63,271 bases of DNA from an uncultured Bacteroidota bacterium (GTDB taxonomy: Bacteria; Bacteroidota; Bacteroidia; AKYH767-A; OLB10). The first letter of the stretch is position 1, and each line of letters opens with the position of its first letter. The notes beneath the pieces were generated by a model. The model had not been told where the DNA came from, ran no database searches, and was given only the letters and a program-made list of their open reading frames with translations. The position numbers were made by a program, and so were the translations under genes. Of this stretch, positions 45,795 through 52,836 are shown piece after piece. The stretch is from contig CAIRUC010000022.1 of the NCBI GenBank assembly GCA_903881665.1, positions 1 through 63,271 on the forward strand, read 5' to 3'.

Positions 45795-46349
45795 ATGAAA
45801 AAAAACGTAGCAATACTAATGTTTCTCTTGTTTCATTTATTGAGTAATGCTCAGCCTGATATACAAAAAAAGGATGTTGTTTTTCAAAGAAATAAGTCAA
45901 ACGATTTCCCTGCTAATATCGATTCAACGTTGCTGCCTAAAGCAATAGGATATTTAAATGATTTTGAAAATATCTTTTCGGCAACCGAAAAAAAAGAGAT
46001 TGACTCAATACTGGTCGCCTACGAAAAGGAAACAATGAACGAAATTGTAGTGATTACAGTAGATTCAACATACATCAGACCCGAACTGCTTTACGATTTT
46101 TCATTGGCAATTTGTTATAAATGGGGACTGGGAAAGAAAGGGCTTGATAATGGCATCCTGATTTGCATTTCTAAAAGCATACGTCATATTCAAATACAAA
46201 ATGGGTATGGAATTTCGGCTGAATTGGGCGATGTTGAAACAAAGCGAATTATTGATGATGTAATAATTCCTTCTTTTAGAGATGGTAAATTTTACGAAGG
46301 ACTCGTTAAGGGGATAAATGTAATCGAAAGTAAATTGACTAAAAAGTAA
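45795..46349 (+). CDS. TPM-domain protein, exported
   Basis: Start at 45795 gives 184 residues with a signal peptide (...H-L-L-S-N-A-Q). The TPM domain begins I-G-Y-L-N-D-F-E-N-I-F-S, then I-V-V-I-T-V-D-S-T, Y-K-W-G-L-G-K-K-G-L-D-N-G-I-L-I and I-Q-N-G-Y-G-I-S-A-E-L. These match the family whose plant members are thylakoid phosphatases and assembly factors. It lacks the C-terminal transmembrane and Gly-rich tail of longer homologues, so it is a short periplasmic form. The longer frame from 45717 puts 26 residues before the signal and is not favoured. Confidence 0.9.
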   Translation: MKKNVAILMFLLFHLLSNAQPDIQKKDVVFQRNKSNDFPANIDSTLLPKAIGYLNDFENIFSATEKKEIDSILVAYEKETMNEIVVITVDSTYIRPELLYDFSLAICYKWGLGKKGLDNGILICISKSIRHIQIQNGYGISAELGDVETKRIIDDVIIPSFRDGKFYEGLVKGINVIESKLTKK

Positions 46350-46357
46350 AGTGCTTC

Positions 46358-46570
46358 TTATAAAATTTCTGCTTCTCCAGTTTTAATTTCCTTCATCATA
46401 TATCGATATGCCCTGTCAAGTACGATGGCATAGCTCTTTCCTTCAAAAATGGCATTTTTATTTCTGTTAAATTTGTCTTGTATCATTAAATGAAATAACC
46501 CCTCATCTTCAAGGTTAAAAGTAGCAGTATATTTTATTAGCAGGTGTTTTAGCTTGGTGGTATTTCGCAT
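46358..46570 (-). CDS. Small conserved-looking protein, 70 residues
   Basis: No named family is recognised. The composition is that of a soluble, mostly helical protein (L-K-H-L-L-I-K-Y-T-A-T-F-N-L then D-E-G-L-F-H-L-M-I, and Y-A-I-V-L-D-R-A-Y-R-Y-M-M-K-E-I), with normal codon use. It follows the regulatory-domain gene by 7 nt and is likely cotranscribed. Its end is 8 nt from the convergent TPM gene. I believe it is real because of the spacing and the amphipathic pattern, but with less certainty than for longer genes. Confidence 0.62.
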   Translation of the reverse strand: MRNTTKLKHLLIKYTATFNLEDEGLFHLMIQDKFNRNKNAIFEGKSYAIVLDRAYRYMMKEIKTGEAEIL

Positions 46571-46577
46571 AAAAAAA

Positions 46578-47861
46578 TTATTTTTTGATAATATTTACGT
46601 CAGACCAATTTATTTTTTCATCATTGAAAACTTGAGGCTCGATTTTTTTCGAAGGAACAAAACGTTTTTCTTTGGGGATGGGCTGCGTGCCGTTAATTTT
46701 AATTTTGTTTACATTAAAGACCCCTTCTATACTAAACGAGGAGTGCTCATCTGGTTCGAACCAATGTGTTTTTGTAAAATCTGCACTCATATTAAAATAT
46801 ACGTTTTTCGGATACCAACGAGTATTTACGCACTGAAATAATTTTATACTTTCATATTTGGGCTTGTCAATTGAAAAGCCATATAAAAATAAAATGGGCC
46901 GCAGCGCAATCGGAATTACAAAATCTCCGTACTCTTCTACTTTCACAATCGCATTGCTCGCTATGTCAATGTAAATTTTACCACTTTGACGCACATGATT
47001 TATGTTTCCTTTCGATTTGAAATCGATAACAAGAAGAATTTTATTGTCATAGGATGATGAAGAAGCAAAATTGTAGTTGTAATGCTTAAAGGAAGTGCTG
47101 TCTAAGTATTCATCTTCGCTTTTCGATAAATCAGCTTGCTTTAAAATTTGTTCAAGTCCTCCAAAATTGGCGGCAAGTCCCTTTCGCTCTTCATCTGTTA
47201 ATACTTTCCCTTTCTTTTTAGCTTGTGCCTGCTTCTTTGCTACTTTTTTTTCTCGACGTTCTTTCATGAACGACATCTCTTTTATCTCATTCGCTTTTCT
47301 GTAAAGAAGCACTTGATGTTGATTTTTTATCGTGTCTTGAAAATTAGGATAGTAAGATTTAAATACCGCTTCATTACTAACTATATAATTATCATTTTCC
47401 ATTACAATCTCTCTGTAATAGGCTTCTGTTTGAAAAGGATCTTTCGGATTTGTTTCTTTTAAATTTTTCATCGCTTGCTTAATATAATAAGTAGGCGGAA
47501 GTGGGCGCACCACTATTTCTTTTAATTCAATTTCGCTTTTTTGCAGCGCGATTAAAATAGTATCCTTGATAGCGTTTAGAGGCTGCGTATTGCTTTTGTA
47601 ACCAAGTAAGGCAACAAAAAGGGAGTCGCCTATAATTTCTGAAGAAAACTTAATTTCAAAAATTCCATCTTCATTGGTTGCTGTTCCAATCAGTGATTTT
47701 TTTAATGTTATTGAGGTAAACGGAAGCACTTCCTTTGTATTAGCATCAATCACTGAACCAATGATTACTTTCTGGTCTTGCGCATAAATGGTGTTCCCTG
47801 GAATAAATACGGAGAGGTGAATCAGTGTAAAAAGGCAAAAAAGTAAGTTTTTAGGGTTCAT
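46578..47861 (-). CDS. Exported protein with carboxypeptidase-regulatory-like domain
   Basis: The 427-residue protein has a signal peptide (...G-N-T-I-Y-A-Q). Residues ~30-115 are a CarboxypepD_reg-like beta-sandwich: I-G-S-V-I-D-A-N-T-K-E-V-L-P-F-T-S, G-T-A-T-N-E-D-G-I-F-E-I and L-G-Y-K-S. This domain often precedes TonB-dependent receptors. Then V-R-P-L-P-P-T-Y-Y-I-K-Q-A leads into a region rich in Lys and Glu and a beta-rich C-terminal part, but no beta-barrel or TonB plug is seen. Residues ~205-230 are very Lys-rich. Function is unknown. It forms a small operon with the 70-residue gene. Confidence 0.82.
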   Translation of the reverse strand: MNPKNLLFCLFTLIHLSVFIPGNTIYAQDQKVIIGSVIDANTKEVLPFTSITLKKSLIGTATNEDGIFEIKFSSEIIGDSLFVALLGYKSNTQPLNAIKDTILIALQKSEIELKEIVVRPLPPTYYIKQAMKNLKETNPKDPFQTEAYYREIVMENDNYIVSNEAVFKSYYPNFQDTIKNQHQVLLYRKANEIKEMSFMKERREKKVAKKQAQAKKKGKVLTDEERKGLAANFGGLEQILKQADLSKSEDEYLDSTSFKHYNYNFASSSSYDNKILLVIDFKSKGNINHVRQSGKIYIDIASNAIVKVEEYGDFVIPIALRPILFLYGFSIDKPKYESIKLFQCVNTRWYPKNVYFNMSADFTKTHWFEPDEHSSFSIEGVFNVNKIKINGTQPIPKEKRFVPSKKIEPQVFNDEKINWSDVNIIKK

Positions 47862-48041
47862 CGATGAATCGCTGGCTTTATTGGTTTGCTAAGATCTAAT
47901 AATTATCGCAAAAAGTAAATTTCTATTTTGTTTTTTAATTTTAGTTGCCTTTTTAAACCCAAAGAGCTGGTCTATAGTTCTAGCACAAATAGAAGAAACA
48001 TTCATTAATACCGATTATCGGCAATCCAATATTATATAGTT

Positions 48042-49058
48042 TTGTGCTTTGTATATCAACCTGCAATCCTGTTGGCCAATTTTAATTTATTTAAAGAGAA
48101 TCATCAAGCTATTTATAGTCTTAATTGGTTACGTGGTATAGCATCATTAATGGTCTGCTTTTTTCATGTCAAAAAATATATTTGGTCAACATTTAATTCG
48201 AATTGGATTTTAAAGTCTTTTGAGCAGGGATATCTGGGCGTTTATATCTTTTTTATTGTTTCAGGATTTGTGATACCGTATTCTATGTTTGTTAAAAAAT
48301 ATCAGATAAACAGTTTTTGGAAATACATTGCAAAAAGAATTGTTCGTATTGAACCACCATATGTGGTTTTTGTTTTGTTATTGTTAGCATGGAATTATTG
48401 GTTGTTTCACTTCCGAGGTCAGGGCCCCGAATACTTGTATGGTGCTAATCAATTCTTTTTAAATATTACGTACTTGGCACCCTTCTTCGGAGTAAAATGG
48501 ATTATTGTAATCTTTTGGACCTTAGCCGTCGAATTTCAATTTTATATACTTACCGGCTTAACGTATAATTTACTTTTTAAAAATGCGCCTTTGAGATATA
48601 TCATGATGGCTGCTTTAGTGGGCTTAGGATGCATGATCCCTGAAAATTACTTTACTGTTTTTAATTACTATGTGTTTTTTGCTTTGGGATTTCAAACTTT
48701 CTTATTTGTTGTCAAAAAAATTAATTGGCTAGAATATTTATTTACAGTTATTGTCGGATTAACATTTATTTATTATACGGTTTTAAATATTGCTACACTT
48801 GCTGCTTTATTCACATTAATTGGAATGTTTTTCTTTAATTTTAAAACGAAGGCGTCTGAATTTTTTGGTAAAATATCTTATTCACTTTATCTTACACATG
48901 GATTAACCGGTGGAGCGATAGGTATGTTTACTATCAAAATATTCGCACCCGAAATTAGGTTCGTCATTGCTATTGCTGGTTCAATCGTTTTCGCGTTTAT
49001 TTATTATCTCATTATTGAAAAGATATTTTTGAAAATATCTAAAGAAATCAAGTATTAA
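48042..49058 (+). CDS. Acyltransferase family 3 membrane protein (OafA/YrhL type)
   Basis: The 338-residue protein has about ten hydrophobic helices. The family motif is near the N-terminus: L-N-W-L-R-G-I-A-S-L-M-V-C-F-F-H (R and the catalytic His). G-Y-L-G-V-Y-I-F-F-I-V-S-G-F and I-V-R-I-E-P-P-Y and F-W-T-L-A-V-E-F-Q-F-Y also match. It moves acyl groups onto cell-surface sugars, so it may decorate the polysaccharide made by the cluster near 10-24 kb; that link is only inference. The start at 48042 is the only ATG before the first helix. Confidence 0.88.
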   Translation: MCFVYQPAILLANFNLFKENHQAIYSLNWLRGIASLMVCFFHVKKYIWSTFNSNWILKSFEQGYLGVYIFFIVSGFVIPYSMFVKKYQINSFWKYIAKRIVRIEPPYVVFVLLLLAWNYWLFHFRGQGPEYLYGANQFFLNITYLAPFFGVKWIIVIFWTLAVEFQFYILTGLTYNLLFKNAPLRYIMMAALVGLGCMIPENYFTVFNYYVFFALGFQTFLFVVKKINWLEYLFTVIVGLTFIYYTVLNIATLAALFTLIGMFFFNFKTKASEFFGKISYSLYLTHGLTGGAIGMFTIKIFAPEIRFVIAIAGSIVFAFIYYLIIEKIFLKISKEIKY

Positions 49059-49090
49059 ATCCACCCAACTAGATTAATTCAGCCGTAGAG

Positions 49091-50302
49091 CTAGGTCTTT
49101 TTGGGCGTATGTCCTTTATGAGGAGGTTTACGCTGAAGATGTTTGCGTTTAGGAGCTTCTGTTATCGCATCTGATACTCCGATATGTTCGGGTATGGAAA
49201 TAAATTCGATCGTATTACCGATGAGTTTTTCTATACGATGAAAGCGCTGCTTGTCATGCGAATTTACAAAGGTAATGGCGACTCCAGATTCTTCAGCACG
49301 AGCTGTTCTTCCAATGCGATGAATGTAATCTTCAGGATCAGGCGGCACATCAAAGTTGACAACTAAACTAATTCCTTCTACATCGATACCTCGCGATAAA
49401 ACATCAGTTCCTACTAATACTTTGGTTCGCTTACTTTTAAAATCACGCATTAACTCTTCTCGCTGACTTTGTTCTAAGTCTGAGTGAAAGGCCGATGTAA
49501 GTAGTCCCGATTTTTGCAAAACAATATTTAGCTTTTTAACATTTTCTTTTGTGGATGCAAAAATGATGACAGACTCAAATTCCGGATTCTTTAAAATATC
49601 AAGAAGCATCGGAATCTTTTGTGTGTTTTCAATTGAATAAAAATCTTGTCTAATTTTTTCGGCAGGCTTTGATACAGCGATGCTTATTTCTTTAGGATGA
49701 TTTAAAATTTGATTGGCCATCTTTCGAATGCGAGGGGGCATTGTAGCTGAAAACAATAATGTTTGTCGCTTAACTGGTAGGGCTTTTATAATTCGTATAA
49801 TATCTTCATAGAAACCCATGTCAAGCATTCTATCTGCTTCATCTAAAACTAAATGTTTCAGGAAACTAAAGTCAACATCTTTTTGCGCCATTAAGGCAAG
49901 TAATCTTCCTGGCGTGGCTATTATAATATCGGCTCCTTCACGAAGTGCTTTTTGTTGTTGTTCCCATGCTTTACCATCGCCGCCTCCATATATCGGAATA
50001 GAACAAGCTCTTGTAAAATAACTAAACCCTTCAATTTGTTGGTCAATTTGCTGCGCTAATTCGCGAGTGGGTGCAATGATGAGTGTGTTTAAATGATTAT
50101 GTTCCGAACGAGCAATGCGATCGAGTATGGGTAATACGTAGGCCGCTGTTTTGCCTGTGCCTGTTTGTGCGCATGCCACTAAGTCATGACCTTCCAATAT
50201 TATGGGGATGGCTAACTCTTGTATTGGTGTAGGTGTTGCGAAACCAATGGCGTCTAAGCCTTGATGTAGTTCCGGTACGAAAGGAAATTCTTGAAATTTC
50301 AA
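49091..50302 (-). CDS. DEAD-box RNA helicase (RhlE-like)
   Basis: All helicase motifs can be read in 403 residues: Q motif F-A-T-P-T-P-I-Q, motif I A-Q-T-G-T-G-K-T, Ia P-T-R-E-L-A-Q-Q, Ib T-P-G-R, II D-E-A-D, III S-A-T, IV I-I-F-A-S-T-K, V G-T-D-V-L-S-R-G-I-D and VI H-R-I-G-R-T-A-R. The tail is basic (K-R-K-H-L-Q-R-K-P-P-H-K-G-H), as usual for RNA-binding ends. It unwinds RNA and helps ribosome assembly or decay, often at low temperature. It is convergent with the acyltransferase gene. Confidence 0.94.
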   Translation of the reverse strand: MKFQEFPFVPELHQGLDAIGFATPTPIQELAIPIILEGHDLVACAQTGTGKTAAYVLPILDRIARSEHNHLNTLIIAPTRELAQQIDQQIEGFSYFTRACSIPIYGGGDGKAWEQQQKALREGADIIIATPGRLLALMAQKDVDFSFLKHLVLDEADRMLDMGFYEDIIRIIKALPVKRQTLLFSATMPPRIRKMANQILNHPKEISIAVSKPAEKIRQDFYSIENTQKIPMLLDILKNPEFESVIIFASTKENVKKLNIVLQKSGLLTSAFHSDLEQSQREELMRDFKSKRTKVLVGTDVLSRGIDVEGISLVVNFDVPPDPEDYIHRIGRTARAEESGVAITFVNSHDKQRFHRIEKLIGNTIEFISIPEHIGVSDAITEAPKRKHLQRKPPHKGHTPKKT

Positions 50303-50465
50303 TTATAATTGGTGTTAATACTACTCAAAGATAGGTATAATTGACCCGATAAGCATGTAAAAGAAATTTAGGTAATTTTTTTTCTCTTCTGGGGTTCTTC
50401 GTACGCACACAACTGATTATTCTAATTCATACTTGATAATATACCAAATCCTGCTTTTAAAAATG

Positions 50466-50473
50466 TACTTTTG
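50466..50473 (+). promoter_or_regulatory. -7 box (TACTTTTG) before the PhnA gene
   Basis: This is a perfect TAnnTTTG match 19 nt before the ATG at 50493. No -33 TTG was found at 19-21 nt, so only half the promoter is supported. Confidence 0.4.
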
Positions 50474-50492
50474 GCCTCTTAATTAACTAATC

Positions 50493-51074
50493 ATGGCTTT
50501 CGAAGCACAATTGAAAGAGAGGAGTGGTAATTCCTGTGAACTTTGCCAATCAACAAATAATTTTACGGTATATTCAGTTCCTCCTGATGGCGGTTCTCGT
50601 CCTGATACCTGTGTTTTTGTTTGTGATAAATGTTTAAGTCAGCTGAATAAGAAAGAGGAAATTGACGTTAAACATTGGTCGTGTTTAAGCGGAAGCATGT
50701 GGAGTGAAGTGCCTTCGGTACAAGTTGTTTCATGGCGTATGTTAAACCGTTTGAAAAATGAAACGTGGGCGGCAGATTTGATTGATCAAATGTATCTCGA
50801 TGATGATAATTTAGAATGGGCGAAGGCTACTGGCGATCATTTAGAATCTGATAGTAATGATTTGCACCGCGATTGTAATGGAGCAGTATTGGTATCCGGA
50901 GATTCTATTGCGCTTACTAAATCGCTCGATGTGAAAGGTTCTCAAATCAATGCTAAAATTGGTACCGTTGTAAAAAATATTAAACTTGTTGCTGATAATA
51001 CCGAGCAAATTGAAGGTAAAATTGAAGGACAATCCATCATCATACTTACAAAATTTGTTAGAAAATCGAATTAA
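50493..51074 (+). CDS. PhnA/YjdM-family zinc-ribbon protein
   Basis: The 193-residue protein has an N-terminal zinc ribbon (C-E-L-C and C-D-K-C) with Y-S-V-P-P-D-G-G between, then W-S-C-L-S-G-S-M-W-S-E-V and V-V-S-W-R-M-L. The C-terminal ~70 residues are the PhnA beta-barrel: C-N-G-A-V-L-V-S-G-D-S-I-A-L-T-K-S-L-D-V-K-G and I-G-T-V-V-K-N-I-K-L-V. The N-terminus resembles HNH/restriction-type zinc ribbons that fuse to PhnA in this phylum. Despite the name, it is not the phosphonoacetate hydrolase; its role is unclear. A terminator follows. Confidence 0.92.
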   Translation: MAFEAQLKERSGNSCELCQSTNNFTVYSVPPDGGSRPDTCVFVCDKCLSQLNKKEEIDVKHWSCLSGSMWSEVPSVQVVSWRMLNRLKNETWAADLIDQMYLDDDNLEWAKATGDHLESDSNDLHRDCNGAVLVSGDSIALTKSLDVKGSQINAKIGTVVKNIKLVADNTEQIEGKIEGQSIIILTKFVRKSN

Positions 51075-51100
51075 TTATTATTGTAAGAAATAAAATTCGG

Positions 51101-51126
51101 GGCTGCCGTTTCGGCGGCCTTTTTTA
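51101..51126 (+). terminator. Intrinsic terminator after the PhnA gene
   Basis: GGCTGCCG (51101-51108) pairs with CGGCGGCC (51112-51119), 8 bp with one G-U pair and a TTT loop. A run of six T follows. Confidence 0.85.
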
Positions 51127-51212
51127 TTGCACAAAAACGGTAGTAGGGCTTTAAGAGGCTTCTTTATTTCTTCATAAAAACATAGTACCTTTAGCGACCT
51201 ATAAAAAGAGTT

Positions 51213-51992
51213 ATGAAACTAACTAAAAAATCATCATTGTTGTTATTGTCGTTTTGTTCAATAGTCAGCATCATTAATGTTGAAAGTAAAAGTAAAAAAT
51301 CGAATCTCGGTGCCGCACGAGAAAATAAAGTAATCGCAAGTCTTCCAGTAGATACAATTCCTAGAACGGTAAAAGATGTCGATGGAAATATATATAAAAC
51401 AGTAGTCATTGGAACACAAGTTTGGTTGCAAGAAAACCTCCGCACTAAAACATATAGAAACGGAAAACCGATCGCCAATAAATTAAGTAATGCGCAATGG
51501 AAAATCAATAAAGTGGGTGCCTGTGCAGTTTACAATAATGATTCTATCAAGGAGAATGCTTTTGGAAGACTTTATAATTGGTACGCTATTGCAAATGCTG
51601 CCGGTTTGTGTCCTGCAGGTTGGCATGTTCCAAAAGACGCTGAGTGGAATAAAATGGTAATGTATTTAGATCATTACGCTGATACTACTGAATTAAAACG
51701 TGTACAAAGTGAAATAGCTGGTGGCGCATTGAAAGAAGTTGACATAAAGCATTGGGCTACTCCTAATACCGGCGCTACAGGCACAGCAAATTTTCTTGGA
51801 TTTTCAGGAGGGAATAAAGGAATAGACGGAAAGTGTAATGATGTAGGGTCCTATGGTTATTGGTGGACAGGAACTTCTACGCCAACCAATGAAGCATATG
51901 GTAGATTGCTGAGCTATTTCAATGGAAACATTGATAAATTTAAAGCAGCCAAAAACATTGGATTTTCGGTACGATGCATTAAAAATAAATAA
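51213..51992 (+). CDS. FISUMP-domain (Fibrobacter succinogenes major paralogue) secreted protein
   Basis: The 259-residue protein has an N-terminal hydrophobic segment and the family core from about residue 50: V-D-G-N-I-Y-K-T-V-V-I-G-T-Q-V-W-L-Q-E-N-L-R-T, then F-G-R-L-Y-N-W-Y-A-I, C-P-A-G-W-H-V-P-K-D-A-E-W, W-W-T-G-T-S and S-V-R-C-I-K-N. The fold is related to formylglycine-generating/C-type-lectin-like proteins, but no active-site Cys pair can be assigned. It is a surface protein of unknown role. A TACCTTTA box (51186-51193) precedes it, and a hairpin follows. Confidence 0.9.
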   Translation: MKLTKKSSLLLLSFCSIVSIINVESKSKKSNLGAARENKVIASLPVDTIPRTVKDVDGNIYKTVVIGTQVWLQENLRTKTYRNGKPIANKLSNAQWKINKVGACAVYNNDSIKENAFGRLYNWYAIANAAGLCPAGWHVPKDAEWNKMVMYLDHYADTTELKRVQSEIAGGALKEVDIKHWATPNTGATGTANFLGFSGGNKGIDGKCNDVGSYGYWWTGTSTPTNEAYGRLLSYFNGNIDKFKAAKNIGFSVRCIKNK

Positions 51993-52027
51993 GACTGCAG
52001 GTGCGTTAAAAGAACCTATTATTAACA

Positions 52028-52060
52028 AAAGGCGGACTGCAATTGTAATCCGTCTTTTAT
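52028..52060 (+). terminator. Intrinsic terminator after the FISUMP gene
   Basis: AAAGGCGGA (52028-52036) pairs with TCCGTCTTT (52049-52057) with one G-U pair and a 12-nt loop, followed by T-rich sequence. Confidence 0.75.
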
Positions 52061-52626
52061 CGTTTGTGATTTTATTTAATAAAACTCGAAATAAAAGGAT
52101 TTACTATTACATTTTTACCAGCACTTTTGGCTGGTACTTGTTCGAATTGCTGGCCTTTAGTCTCCTCTTTTTTGATTTTTCAAATTGAAATTTGAAGATT
52201 GCCTGTACGCATTTGAATAACGAGGATTTCAATGCTAAAGTGGTCATAGATTGATAAAACGAATCGGTTTGGGCTTTATTCTTGTTTTGTAAATGAAGCA
52301 ACAAAGAGGCTTGTGAAAAAGCTCCGCTGCAAATTAATCAGCACTCTCGAATATATTTTAAATAGTTGAAAATCAAAATATAATGTTTAAATGCAGCAAT
52401 TATAAAAAGGACTGCGCATTTAAATAGAGTCAATTTTCAAAATGATATAAAAAACGACCTCTTTTCTTCTAAAAAGTTGTTTTGTATAACAACCGAAAAA
52501 ACCAATTCCCCCTCCTTTGCAAGTAGCTTAATGATAGCCTTTTGCAAGCTAAATGAGTGTATGCACCTATATTAAATGTGTTTCAACAGTTAGTTTTAAT
52601 AATTCCTAAATTATAAATTTGCAAAC

Positions 52627-52642
52627 TATGACTTGAGTCATA
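52627..52642. promoter_or_regulatory. 16-nt palindrome, possible operator
   Basis: TATGACT (52627-52633) and AGTCATA (52636-52642) are perfect arms with a 2-nt spacer. Such symmetry suits a dimeric DNA-binding protein. It lies about 195 nt before the first gene of the paralogue operon. There is no T-tract, so it is not a terminator. The regulator is unknown. Confidence 0.4.
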
Positions 52643-52836
52643 AACGCAACATTTTACAATTGACATTTATAAGCAAAACAAGAGCAAAATTAATTACGTG
52701 AAGTTATTTTAAGGTGGGTCATCGTTAAAAGAATTTTTAAATCCTAATAACTCAATATAGATCAATCAATAGCAAAAGTGTGACACGAAAAATCTTCGCT
52801 TGCGTGTTCAATTTCAAACTAATTCGGTAAAAACTT

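Larger units (their letters stand above)
51993..52836. other. Long AT-rich intergenic region before the paralogue operon
   Basis: The 844 nt hold no ORF with normal codon use or a recognisable start context, and no tRNA. The first 70 nt hold a terminator (see 52028). A 16-nt palindrome lies at 52627-52642. The rest is AT-rich, with several short ORFs that look accidental. No -7 box with the right spacing is seen before the ATG at 52837, so the promoter may use another sigma factor, or the leader may be long. Confidence 0.6.

Noticed and set aside
50493..51074. Phosphonoacetate hydrolase
   Set aside because: Proteins called PhnA of this type are zinc-ribbon proteins unrelated to the hydrolase; no phosphonate genes are nearby.
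51993..52836. Short frames of 65-88 codons in the long intergenic region
   Set aside because: They overlap the terminator or each other, have unusual Phe/Lys-rich composition and no start context; none looks coding.
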